A DNA stretch of 64,000 nt from Epiperipatus broadwayi (Eukaryota; Onychophora; Udeonychophora; Euonychophora; Peripatidae). The notes under the pieces are model-generated. The model worked only from the letters and a program-made list of their open reading frames with translations. It searched no databases and was not told where the DNA came from. The translations under genes were made by a program, and so were the position numbers. This document shows positions 51,664-63,229 of this stretch, piece by piece (position 1 is the stretch's first letter; every line of letters begins with the position of its first letter). The stretch spans positions 574,847-638,846 of the forward strand of contig JAQFVV010012666.1 of NCBI GenBank assembly GCA_028023455.1, read 5' to 3'.

Positions 51664-52892
51664 CTATATGGGTCTGATATGGACCATGAACACCATTGTG
51701 GATTTTCTCCTGTTTCTCTTCCATGGCAGTACTTCATTTTTAGAAATACCTAAAAGTTTATTTTTAAATAGTTCTTCTGTCATAGTAATTATTTTTTTGT
51801 ATTTATATAAGTTTCTTGTTGCATAATTTTTTTTTACACTTATAAATCCTAAGTTTTCAGATTCCTTTTTGGTGTCTTTTCCTGCATCAGCAAGTATAAT
51901 TTTAATAACTGTCTTTATAACTTTTTTCCTGTACTCAATTTGTGATTTGAGTTTATTGAGCTTTTGTTAATAATTTCTATATATGGCTGAGGACTAACAC
52001 ATTTTCTTTCCGATTTATGGTTTATCTTTCTACCTCTGTTACTGTTTTAGAGCATACATCAGACAATTTTTCTGAAATATTTTCTTCTATATTGGACAGT
52101 TCCTTAGTTATATGAGAATTAAGTTTTTGATTATGTTCATTTTCATGTTTTTCATCTTCTTAAACATCGGATTTTAATTTTGCTTTATTAAATTCATTTT
52201 CATCCATTTGAAACTTTTTTACTGTGTTTGATACTATTTCAGTCTCAGCTTCCATATATACTGCTTCTTTTTTGCAATTTTAGAGAGATATTTTACAATT
52301 AGAAGTTTTCCTGAAGGTGGACTGACAATTTCAATATCACCCTTTATAATTTCAATTTCTTCCTTTTTAACAATCTCAAATTTTGCTTCATAAGTAATAG
52401 GATATTCAATTTGTGATTCCTTTAAAATATATTTGGTTGGAAATTCCAAAGTTTATTCCTCATCGAATTTTTTAGACTGAGTTATTTCTTTATTTAAAAG
52501 GTGGAACTTTTCACTTTGGATTTCAATTATTTCTGATTTGTTTTTTATACTCTTCTCTTTGCTCATGTCTTTGTCTATGTTTTTCTTCTCTTTGTTTATC
52601 TATTTGACTACACTCTTCTTCTTTTTGCTTATGCTCTTCTTCTCTTTGTTTATTTCTTTGTCTATGCTCTTCTTTTTTTGTTTATCTCTTTGATTATGCT
52701 CTTGTTCTCTTTGTTTATGGTCTTCTTCTCTTTGTTTCTTTGTTTCTTGTTGTCTTCTTCTCTCTGTTCCTCTCTTTTGCTGTTGATTTCTTCTCTCACT
52801 TTATCTCTGTTCTTGTTATTTTCTTTTATCATTTCCATTAACTGGGCTATCATGGCCATCTTTTCAGTTTTCTGTGTTTCTATGTCCACCAT
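51664..52892 (-). pseudogene. Gag-like protein remnant of element C
   Basis: Read on the minus strand. From 52892 there is a 76-residue frame opening MVDIETQKTEKMAMIAQLME and turning into Lys/Glu/Asn-rich repeats (KEKK, KENK, KEINKK). Further out-of-frame stretches of the same composition continue to about 52450. Next comes a 71-residue frame at 52449-52234 with EAKFEIVKKEEIEII and GKLLIVKYLSK, and a Lys-rich tract at about 51965-51664 (AGKDTKKESENLGF..KKNYATRN). The order, coiled coil first and basic beta-like segments after, mirrors the element A gene. No exact 30-residue register is preserved. Many stops; non-functional. Confidence 0.5.
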
Positions 52893-53198
52893 TTTTCCTT
52901 TGTTTTCTGGCTTAATAAGCTTCTCTCTCCATCCATACCATGATTTAACTCCAAGTCTTTGTTATGCCTGTTTTATTCTTTATCTACCTTTTATGCCATT
53001 CATTTTTATATTGTTTTTCTTTTAAAATTTTATTTTCCACCCTTTTTGAATAAATCACATCACATGCACTGTTCACATCACTGAATTGTGATTTGCTTAT
53101 GCCTTTTCCATTTCTTTTTTTATTTCATTATTCATTTCTAGCTGTTTTTTGCCTATGGGTAGGCTAGCTAGTTCCGGCCTAACAGTGGGGTATCAAAT

Positions 53199-54061
53199 GT
53201 AACTGGATCACCACACAACCCCTTTATCACCTCGGTTGTAACAATTTTCTGATGAGCATGTTGCAGGAAGGGACTATCAATTGGCATTTCCCTGAGCAGA
53301 TGTTAACCTTCCCCCTACAACAATATTTCCTGCTCATCAGAGGACATAGCACCATAGAGACTGGAAGCATCTAGACATTTCTATGTTTGGTTTTACAAAT
53401 GGCGCCATTAGAGTTCCATCTCACTAAGACCTGACTTACTTAGGTCTAGTTATGCCAGACATAGCTCAGGAGGCATGATATTCTTGTGAATAAGTGCACT
53501 GAATGATGAGTGATGCAATAAAAAAATATAGAATTAACAACTGGATAACTAAAATTAAATTTAGGTAACAGCAATTTTATTTAACAAATGAATTTGCAAG
53601 ACCTTCTAATAAAGTTCATTCATATCCATGTGATGACTCATTTTCAGTTCATTTATGAAAATGTTACAAGCAGTTTATTGACCAGTAGTTCATTTACAAG
53701 TCATTCTAATAAAGTTCATCCTTCATTTCAAATGAAGGCTCATTTTGATTTATCTTAGGTAAAGAATTCAAAGGGTCTTTTATCAAGTAGATGTCTATCT
53801 GTGCGTCCTTTTTAGGTAGGTAAATAGGTAAGCTGAGCTAATCCAGATCTGTAAGGTTTCTATAATTCAGTCAAGTACCAATGTACATTGGTGCTCATAA
53901 GTTTTATTATTTTCTTTGTATACAAATGAGATGAATGAAAGCATTTGTAATATTTATAGTACTTCCTTAATTTTATTTAATTTATCAAAACAGGTAATGT
54001 GTCCAATTCTTGGTTTGTGGACTATTCATAGTCCAGTCAGTGTAAATGTGCATCTATGTGT
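53199..54061 (-). repeat. 5' LTR of element C, first piece
   Basis: Matches 48085-48980 in order, including the CTGATGAGC/GCTCATCAG inverted pair. It is cut off at CTATGTGT, where the nested insertion begins. Just outside it, on the minus strand, TTTGATACCCCACTG follows the terminal TTACA and may be the primer-binding region. Confidence 0.8.
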
Positions 54062-54289
54062 TGTAAAGGGTCGCTTACAATGCACATATTCCTAAAAAGA
54101 TCAAGCATTTTACTGAACCCAATTCATTTGGAATTTATATTAATAGTGGAAGATTATTATTTGTTATTATTATTACCTATATACATATAATACACAATAA
54201 ATTATTAAGTTATAATAAATAAAATATGATCAATATTTTAGAAAGTAATATTGTATGTATATATATTAATTCTAATATTTTCACGGATA

Positions 54290-54525
54290 AAAGATGTCAT
54301 ATTATTATTACTATTTGTGGGATATTCCGTGTAGTGAAAAAGCTAACTGCTGACATTTCAGTACAATATCAAATACCTTCCTCAGAGCAACCTCTTTCTC
54401 AAATCATAAGAACGCACGTGAGATTTAAAACTGTTTTTATCGTTTTCTTTCTCCTCATATTTAAATTCTATTGGTTAAGAAGTTTTAAAATTTATTTTCT
54501 CTTCAAATAGCTTCTTCCCAATGTT
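54290..54525 (-). repeat. Inverted terminal repeat of PLE3, left copy (3' end of element)
   Basis: About 235 bp, the inverted complement of 55618-55865 with roughly 5-10 percent differences by eye. It lies directly downstream of the PLE3 coding region. Such terminal repeats are known as pseudo-LTRs in PLEs. Confidence 0.82.
54345..54392 (-). ncRNA. PLE-type minimal hammerhead ribozyme motif, left
   Basis: Minus strand: CTGAGGA (fits CUGANGA), a stem II with TAC/GTA around TTGATATT, GAAA, a very short stem III, TGTC, then AGCAG pairing with TTGCT as stem I. The stem II imperfection and short stem III make activity uncertain. It is on the coding strand of PLE3. Confidence 0.6.
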
Positions 54526-54599
54526 GTTAATATCCTTTAATTCACACCTTTCATTTATGTTCTTGGCTTTTTAAAAATCTCTACAGCTTCTCTTAGCAA

Positions 54600-55619
54600 T
54601 CTCTGGTCATATTGTTCAATTTTTGCTAAAATATTTGTTTTTCAAAATTGATATCATGATTTGTTAATTTTATATGAGAATAAATAGCTGATGAATTGGA
54701 TTTTTCTTTCACTGCCAGAATGTGTTCCTCCTTTCTAATATTTATTATATGATTAGTCTGTCCTATATATGTATGTGGACAGACCCTACATGGAATTTCA
54801 TATACACCATGACACTCCAAAGCAATTTTATCTTTAGGAAGTGGAAATATTTCACTAATTTTTTATAAGTAGAGTAAATTGTGTGAATATTATTATTTTT
54901 AAAAATGTTACCAATTCTATCAGTTACTCCTTTTATATATGGCAAAATTGTCTTAATTTTTGATGTATCAAAATCTTTTTTCTTTTGATATGTATAAGCC
55001 CTATTAAAAATGTTGTAATTAAAACCATTATGAAAAAGCATTTTATTAGTAGCAAAAATGTCCTGGTGAAAATGGCTATCATCAGAAAGTCTCTTTGTTC
55101 TAACCAATAATGTCTTGGCTACTGAAAATAGTTGTGCAGGATGGTGATGAGAGGAAAAATGCAGATATTTCCCCATGTGTGTGTTGGTTTTTTATATATA
55201 CCATGGGATAAATAACCATCTTCCCTTCTTTCAATCAAAACATCTAAAAAAGGCAATTGATTATTATTTTTATTTCCATAGTAAATTTAATATTGTTGTG
55301 AAAAGAGTTTAAAAAATATAAAAAAGTCATCAAGTGCATGCTTGCCATGAGGCCAAACAACAAAGGTATCATCAACATACCTCAGCCATATAGATGATTT
55401 TTTAGCTGCTAAAGTCAAAATTTTATTTTCCAAATGCTCCATAAAAATAGAAGCTAATGCTGGAGAAATTAGAGAACCCATAGCTAGACCTGATGTTTGT
55501 TTATACATCTGCCCATCAAAAACAAAATATGTATTCGATAAGCAGTGTTCAATCAAAACCACACCAAAATTAGGCAACTGAATAAATGAAAGGTGTGAAT
55601 TAAATAAGATTAACAACAT
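54600..55619 (-). pseudogene. PLE3: Penelope-like element RT and GIY-YIG endonuclease, 5' truncated
   Basis: The RT palm from 55619 has YKQTSGLAMGSLISPALASI (G-x-x-MG...SP) and LRYVDDTFVV (catalytic YVDD). In the same frame beyond a stop at 55287 comes QLPFLDVLI...KKPTHT. A frameshift near 55160 leads to YLHFSSHHHPAQLF..LLVRTKRLSD and ILPYIKGVTDR (thumb). A second shift near 54820 leads to the endonuclease: GVYEIPCRVC, TYIGQT, an R-x-x-EH block and an H-x8-F block. The RT N-terminus is missing. The element is a different PLE subgroup from PLE1/PLE2 and matches PLE4. Confidence 0.88.
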
Positions 55620-55863
55620 TTGAAAGAAGCTATTGGAAGAGAAAATAAATTTTAAAACTTCTCAACCAATATAATTTAAATATGAGGAGAAAGAAAATGA
55701 TAAAAAATGGTTTTAAATCTCACATGCATTCATGGTTTTAAATCTCACATGCATTCTTATGATTTGAGAAAGAGGACGCTCTGAGGAAGGTACTTGATAT
55801 TGTACTGAAATGTCAGCATTTAGCTTTTTCACTACATGGAATATCCCGTAAATATTAATAATA

Positions 55864-55865
<2 letters not shown>
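55618..55865 (+). repeat. Inverted terminal repeat of PLE3, right copy
   Basis: Inverted partner of 54290-54525, starting right where the truncated RT begins. It contains a 25-bp tandem duplication (GGTTTTAAATCTCACATGC twice, 55709-55756) absent from the left copy. Its outer end abuts (TA)n. Confidence 0.82.
55773..55820 (+). ncRNA. PLE-type minimal hammerhead ribozyme motif, right
   Basis: CTGAGGA 55781-55787, stem II arms at 55788-55793 and 55802-55806, GAAA 55807-55810, TGTC 55811-55814. Stem I is GCT (55778-55780) with AGC (55815-55817), shorter than in the left copy. Confidence 0.55.

Positions 55866-55866
<1 letters not shown>

Positions 55867-55950
<84 letters not shown>
55867..55950. 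repeat. (TA)n microsatellite beside PLE3
   Basis: About 84 bp of TA next to the outer end of the right terminal repeat. Confidence 0.97.
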
Positions 55951-55958
<8 letters not shown>

Positions 55959-56668
55959 GATTAAATAAACTGTAATGTATATATTCTTTTTATTTAAAAT
56001 TGAATATTAATTTATAGTTAAATGAATTTGGGATGACCTGAAGTTTTAATTGGTGGGTACATGTGTGTGAAAATAAAACTGATTTTATTATTTTATTATT
56101 TTATTTATTTATAAAAAATCAAAATGTATTTAAACAATAGGCAGTTAAGGATATCAGTGTTCCTGGAAATCTACATGCATGAATTGTACAAAAACAAAAG
56201 ACAGTTTACAAACCGCTCTTCTTATTGTTATAGCACCTGTAACAAAGGACAGCAATAAAAAAAATAAAGTTTAGAACGCTAAAATGGAGTTTTAATTTTT
56301 CTTTTAGTTAAAGTATAAACATTTTAAAAGTCAAATGCTGTAACTAAAAGTTTATTAAATTGAAGGGAAAGAAAGTCGAATAAGAAGTAAAAATAACTGA
56401 TTAATTCTTAAATATTTAAATCGTGTTTTAAAAGTTGTTGGAGTAAATTTGAATATTTTAAAATCTTTTCAAAAACAATAATGAGAATTAAATTTGCTGG
56501 AAATTGGAAAAAAAAAAAATGAAATAGTTTTCTTAATATATAAGTAAGTGCTTCAATACTATTTAATAAACATATATGATTATAAATAATTATTAAAATG
56601 TACTTTAATATGAAAATGGGCTAGAGCAAAACATGCTATTGTGTGTCATGGTATGTCCTGCCAGCTGC

Positions 56669-56671
<3 letters not shown>

Positions 56672-56759
<88 letters not shown>
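56672..56759. repeat. (TA)n with one GCA interruption
   Basis: About 88 bp of TA broken once by TGCATA near 56714. It lies within the nested solo LTR. Confidence 0.96.
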
Positions 56760-56762
<3 letters not shown>

Positions 56763-58464
56763 CTTTCTTGTAAACACACAAGATGTCTATAGTCAAAAGT
56801 AAACAAAAATTGGGATACTTTATGGTGGATCAAATGAGGATCCAGATGTTTACCATTAAACACAACTACAGGAGACACCATTGTACCTATCTAACCTTGC
56901 TAAGGAAAATGATTTACTAAGTGAAATTGCTTTGAAGAAAAACTTGTCTAACTATCAGCTACTACTACTTTTATTATGATGATTTTTATGAACTGTTTTC
57001 CAATTACAATTTTTTATCAAAGAATCAATATTGTAATATTTTTTATTCATACTATCTGTTGTATTTTCACACTCTGATGCTGAAGCCTCATTTTTCAGAA
57101 TTAGCAAAGAAGAAAAGGGGGGAATTATTCATTTTGATATTTTTTTATATTTTCATTATAAAATTTAGGTAATACCACCTGCTTCACATCAGGTTATCCA
57201 CATAAATATTGAAGAAAGATTCTATAAATTTATTTTCATAGGTCAAATTACAACACTTATACAGAATACATATTATATGTTTTATTTTGTAATTAACCTT
57301 GTGTATATATTTTCTAGTATGGTTGACTAATCAATTGGCATCTGTCTCTATTATATATATAAATTGGGTAAACTTGTTAAATAGATTAACATTTGTAAAT
57401 ATATAATTTAGCTAGCCAGAATCTCCATTATATTAAATAACTAAAGTTGATTTTTCTTTATATTTATGAATTGTAGAGAATGAGTGGCATAGGTGGATTT
57501 CTAACATGGGGTATAAGAGTTGGATCTAGAGGATAATTAATTAGTAAAATGATAGAGGTTTATTTGTGATACATGTACATATGATGATTATTATATATTT
57601 TTTATTTTTTATATCATTACTATTGTTGTTATACTTGATATTTATTATTGTTAATAAATGTTTGAGAGTTTGTATTATTCTGGTCTCTGGTTTATTGAGT
57701 TGTCCTGACATTCCACAGTTTATAAATAATTATACATGCACACACATCTTTTTTCTTATTATATAAAAGTTTGAAAATAAAACAAATATAATAAATGCTA
57801 GTTATAACCTATATATAGGTGCAGAAGTTGCTGTGTGTATCTGTTCATACCTGGTAAAGGAGTTAAAAGCAATATTCTCTCTGGGCTTGAATATTAGGGC
57901 ATAATGGAATTAAAAAGGGGAAAAGTGGATGAACTAACCTAAATTGCATTTAATATTATTAAATAGGGATAGAGTTAGTCAATTAAAGGGTATACAATCA
58001 TTGGTTAAGTATTTCATTGTTTATCATTAGTACTTTATCAGATGAACCACAGTCTGAACATAGTTGGATTCAACTTTTTTCCCTTCTAAGCCTGGTAGGT
58101 CTCTGAAGATTGTTTCATTAGGGGTAATAAAATAGAGCATATTAGCTTATCCCCACACCATATTGCTACATCTGCATAGTAGTACAGTCTGCAAGTTTGT
58201 TGACCATCCATTACATCTGGTGTTTGCAGTGTTTGGGATTAGTTGTAATCATTCCATCTATTATCTCTGGTGTCATCAAATTTTGGGGCTAGTGGTCATC
58301 ATTCTGTCCATTATATTTGGCACCAGAAACGTTTGGGGCTTAATAGATAGGTGTATCATCACATAAATACTTTGAGTAAGTTGGTCATACATTGTGATCG
58401 AACCAGATAATTGCTGAATCTGATAGATACATCCAAGTGTTAATCATTCCATCCGTTATAGTGT

Positions 58465-60348
58465 ATAAGTTTCATTACTTTCTTCACATAATACCGATAT
58501 TCAGGTAAGCATTTATAATCCATATAGTCTTTCATTATTTTATTTATGTACCATCCAGATGCCTGTAGGCATTTATAATTTTTATTAAGTGATATAGCAT
58601 AATCACTATTATTTGGTCTGCCACAGATGTATATTTCTTCATATAAGTTGATCAGCAGCTGCATTTATTTATTAGCCAGTTAGGGTTATATGTCATATGC
58701 CAGTATTTCTGGCTCTTCTAGGTATACTTATTTGTAAATCAATAATATCAATCATTATAAGTATTCATTTTTTTTAGTTTATTTCAATTGAAATGTATCA
58801 GTAGATGAGAAGTCAATCCTTATTAAAATTGCATTTTGATTATAGGTATTTTAGTATTTATAATTTTATCTTTAATAAAACATATTTCCATAGCTAAATT
58901 TATTCATAATTTTCTTTTTTTTTCTTTTTAAGAAATATGTTTTGTTTTATCTTTTATAAACACATATAAATATTGAATAAAATGTCTTTTGATTATCGAC
59001 ATTTGAGACATCTAGTATTCACAATTTATTACTAATAAAACACATTTTTACGTAGCTAAATTTATTCACAAATTTCTTTTTTTTAAGAAAGATGTTTTGT
59101 TTGGTCTTTTATAAACACATATAAGTATTGAATAAAATACCTTTTAAGGATTCATATTTAAGACATCTAGCATTTACAATTTATTATTAATAAACACATT
59201 TTTACATAATTCATTTTAAGAAAGTCGTTTGTTTTTTTATTTTTTTATTTTAATAAACATGTATAAGTATTGAATAAAATACCTTTTGATTATTAACATG
59301 TAAGACATCTAGCATTTACAATTTATTATTAATAGACATATTTTTATGTAGCTATTTTATAGTCATATTTTTTTCCTTTTCTAAGAAAGATGCTTTGTTT
59401 GTCTTTAATAAAGACATATAAATATTACATATTTTATAAAAATCATTACCTTCATTTTATACAGTTATTTCCTTCCTATTCATGATGTAAAGGCATTCAA
59501 AAGGGGGCAAAGTATTTCAACTGAATGGCATTATTTCCTTTCTATGATGTTTATCCAGGCAAATCTTGAAGACACATGGTATGGAATGAAAAAAGAAAGC
59601 TGTTATCATTTAGCCTTTCATCATTGTTTTCCTAAATAAAGTTTTTTTTCCATCATTAACCATGGCTGTAAAGGTTATATTCAATTTCTTTAGCTGCTCT
59701 TAAAAATATTTTTTCTGAAAATTTTTTTGAAACAATCTTCTTTAAAATACACTGTAAAAATCATTTTATTGGATCCACTTTAGAAATCTCTCTGAAAAAC
59801 TATTTACAATTTGTTTGAAAAACTTTTTAAAATCTATTCTGAACTTGCAGCTGACTATTTATATTCTGATCCTTGTATTGATTAAGCAGCCTTATTCACT
59901 GTACCTGATTTGTTATACCACTCTCATTTAAGCCCGAGTGCCTATCTCTTCTTAAAGTTTGGACATAAATTTTGGAAGGATAGATAAAAAATCATAAGGG
60001 CATGCCATGTTTTCCAATTTGAAAAGACTGCCTCAAGCACATATCACACTTTATATGACAACATCATTCCAAAATTTAAAAGGTATTTTTTTTAAATAAA
60101 TGCCATCTTTTATTTATATCGCAATTTAAAACTAAGAAATCAGAAATGATTTATCTTTATTTTTTTTCTCAATTATAAAAAATAATGATTTTCTTTCTTA
60201 GATTGATGAATCTTAATAAAGATTTGTACTTTTTTTAATTGAAGATTTAAATGTATTTGTTGTCTTTTTAATTTGACCAAATTATATTTTTAAATGGGTG
60301 GGGGGGGGTGGATCTTTTGAATACATACATGGGACAGTATTTTTTTCA
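58465..60348 (-). repeat. 5' LTR of element C, second piece
   Basis: Matches 48984-50860, including the tandem modules (58850-59460). It ends in TTTTTTTC against TA instead of the TGTAATAAAAC seen in the other LTR, so the outermost about 20 bp is lost or replaced. Confidence 0.8.
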
Positions 60349-60368
60349 ATATATATATATATATATAT

Positions 60369-62100
60369 TGTAATCTTCTGGATTTGCACCAGAAAGATTG
60401 ATTATAATTTTGTAGCACTGTATCAGTAACATCTGATAGCATCTTATTGAAAAAAATAACTTGAAATGTTAAATTTTTTTTTATTAATGACCTAAAATTA
60501 TGTTTAAAAGCACTTGTAGATATAATTTGAAAGTTTTTAGATGTTTAATATCTTTCTTTGGTGAATAATTAATGACAGAAAGGGGGTGGCTTTTTGGAGT
60601 TGTCAGTTTAGTTTGAGTTGAGTTTAGTTTGAGTTGATTCCTGTTTATTTTATTTGTCTGCAGAACAGTATTAGGATTTATTTAGATGGTTTTCTAGTTT
60701 CTTTGCTTATAATATGTCAATCAATAGTGTAAATAGTGCAATATGTTTAACTCATCATCATTAAAGCTTTCATTTCAGTCATATCAGTTTAGTACCTGTA
60801 GTACATTATTTGTAAATGATTATGTATGACTGTTCCCTTTTCAACTTCATTTTCTATTCATGTACTTCATTAAACCATCAAATATAATGTCTCATAGCAA
60901 AATATTTAATTTTACAACCAATAGTTTGAATAACAAGCTTAATTACATTTTAAATGAATTAATGAATCACTGGACTGGTGAATTATTAAACAACAATTAT
61001 GCTTAAAATATTTATTTTGTTAAAATAATTGTCATTAATTTTATTCTTTCACTTTAGAAAGACAGGATATCCTATTCTTAGTTCAATTTAATATTTATTA
61101 TTTTTTTATTAACAGACAAACTGATTTTGTCTTCTTTCTTTCTATTTCAAGACAAGAATGTTTCTTGCATAATATTCTGCTCATTAAATTTTTAAGTGCA
61201 ATGGGTGGAGCAATTCTGTGTCTAGAGAACTTTGAACTTTCAAATGATCTTGGATTATTGGAAGAACAGATGCTTGGGTAATAGTCTCGGATCTATAAAA
61301 TGAAGGGTACTTCATTTTTTAAATGGTTCAACTGAATTATTTTCTGCTGCTGACTGAACTCCAATTTGCTTTCTGAACAAAAGTTTTATTATTATAATTT
61401 TGTGTTATAAGCTGATTTTTCCAAGATCCAATTTGAAAGTGTAAAAGTATTATTAGTTTTCTAGAAGTGAGAACATAAAATGACCATAACGATGCATATC
61501 AGTCTTTGCTTTTAATTGACTATTTAAATTCTCAAACCATTATTTATAATGCATATGTGAGTCTACACTATAAATCATTTACATTTCATTGCAAACATTG
61601 AAAAAGGAATGGAAATGCATATTTGCACTTCAAAATTGCTTTATTTAAATCTTAATTACAATTTCAAAGAATTAAGAAAAATGCATGTTTATATTTTAAA
61701 ATTATTTTCCTTAAAATTTAATTCTAATGTTAATGAAATGGCTGAAATAAGTGAACTCTAGTTGGGAAGAAACATTCAATAGAAGAATATAATTTCATGT
61801 CTTGTTATCTAATTAATTGTTTTTGTATATAGAAGGTAAAATATTATGTAGTGATAGTATGCTTTAAATGTTTTTGCATGTTTTTAATGCTAATTGACAC
61901 TATTTTCCCCCAAATGAACTTAATACATAGTGAGTTGATTTTTTTTTATAAATGAGTTGGTATAATACTAGAGAATAGTAATTTATCTTTGGAAAAACTA
62001 ACATTTTAATTAATGAAATCTTTGTATGCAAAGAAAGATATATCTTTGAGATGTAATTGATATTTTTTCAATTGACTCTAATAGTTAATTTTGAATCATT
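60369..62100. other. LTR-like start next to TA, then AT-rich sequence without a gene
   Basis: TGTAATCTTCTGGATTTGCACC at 60369 (preceded by TA) resembles the LTR start of element A (TGTAACCTTCCAGGTTGGCAC), including the inverted TTCTGG..CCAGAA. No end or partner was found. A GAGTTTAGTTT-type direct repeat lies at 60605-60640. Nothing else is supportable. Confidence 0.4.
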
Positions 62101-62102
62101 AT

Positions 62103-63180
62103 TCACATGACATTATATCTTCTACTTAAAGGAAAACCTAAAAAAATAATTGGGGGTGCTTTACACATATATTCAATTTTTTTTCCAGTGAAAATCTTCC
62201 AGACAGATGGCTTTTCTTTATTGACAATTAATGATGACTTAACAGAGAATTTTTCAAGAATTAAAAAATGTGAAGGAATAAGTTTTTTAGATGGAAGGAA
62301 CACCACTATGTCATCCATATATGGGATGTGTTTATTATTGGTATTTATAACTTTTGATATTTTGTATTGAAAGACACTTTAACTGCTTTTCAATGGGCAC
62401 AGAGTCAAATTCTGCTTCAATTTGGACTGCAATAGGAGCTGCTTTTGTGCCTTGGTGAATTTCCTCCAATATTATTTTGAATAGTGTAACTGCCCAGAAG
62501 TTGATAAGCTTTTTTTACCATATTGGTAATCAGATATTCTTGGAAGGATCTGGGGTTGATTTTATCCTTGTTAAGTGATTCTATGATTTAAATCATAAGA
62601 GGTGTCATTGATATTGTTCTCAGATTTTTCAAAGGTGAAGGCAGAATATATTTTTTTAAGAAATGGCACAATTGAGACCATGTATAGGTGATCAATATAA
62701 TGAATTTGCTTTGCTAGGTAGGAACACATGTTATGTATGATAGGGACAGTGGAATTTGATAAATGATCGAGCACAAATTAAGGAATAGCATGGATTCCAG
62801 GGTGTATTATTTCTGGCAAGGATCTAATTTTTTGCAGTATTTCAAGTTTGGAAATATTGTGAATGTCATCTGTTACACCAAAGGTATATGGTAAAAATAT
62901 TGGAAGAGAATGATTTTGTAATTTGCCTTAAAAATGATAAAAAATATGAGGCAACATATCATGACCAGCTATCATTTCTTGAATTTTGATAAATGATGAG
63001 AGAATCATTTTTTATCTATAACCAAGTGCCCATTGAATATAACCCTTAGATCAATCATGAGGTTTAGCAAGATAAATTTTGGGCTTTTTTAATTGAAGTA
63101 TTCTGCTAATAATTGTTTAGTATGTTTATATTTCTGTTTTAGTGCTATAATTGATTCTCTTGATGCATGATCACAAGAGG
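62103..63180 (-). pseudogene. Decayed reverse transcriptase of a non-LTR retrotransposon
   Basis: Continues downstream of the endonuclease on the minus strand, through many stops and frame changes. The last open segment (62318-62103) has MDDIVVF, preceded by PY (a YMDD catalytic box), then an insert and FLGFPLSRR, a block typical of L1/Tx1-like non-LTR RTs. Upstream there are scattered RT-like pieces. Non-functional. Confidence 0.6.
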
Positions 63181-63229
63181 TGCTTTTAGGTTTAATATTT
63201 ATTGTATCCAGGTCTTTTACTTGTTTTGT

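Larger units (their letters stand above)
54062..58460. mobile_element. Nested solo-LTR-like insertion in the LTR of element C
   Basis: A 4.4-kb insertion starting TGTAAAGGG and ending CCGTTATA, flanked by a 4-bp duplication GTGT (54058-54061, 58461-58464). The uninterrupted site is seen in the left LTR near 48983 (CTATGTGTATAAG). Minus the PLE3 insertion inside, about 2.7 kb remains, like the other LTRs here. Near its right end, about three tandem 50-bp modules (58198-58345), of the form CATTA-x2-TTTGGCACC..TTTGGGGC, match the LTR-end block of the gypsy element. Confidence 0.7.
48085..60348 (-). mobile_element. LTR element C: pol-less LTR retrotransposon, minus strand, with nested insertion
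   Basis: The left LTR (48085-50872) is matched by a right LTR in two pieces, 53199-54061 and 58465-60348, giving about 2.79 and 2.75 kb. The gap between the pieces is a nested insertion. The internal region (50873-53198) has a minus-strand, decayed gag-like gene and no pol motif. On the minus strand the LTR starts TGTAATAAAAC and ends CAGTTACA. The left outer end and the right outer end both meet (TA)n. The overall plan matches element A. Confidence 0.78.
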
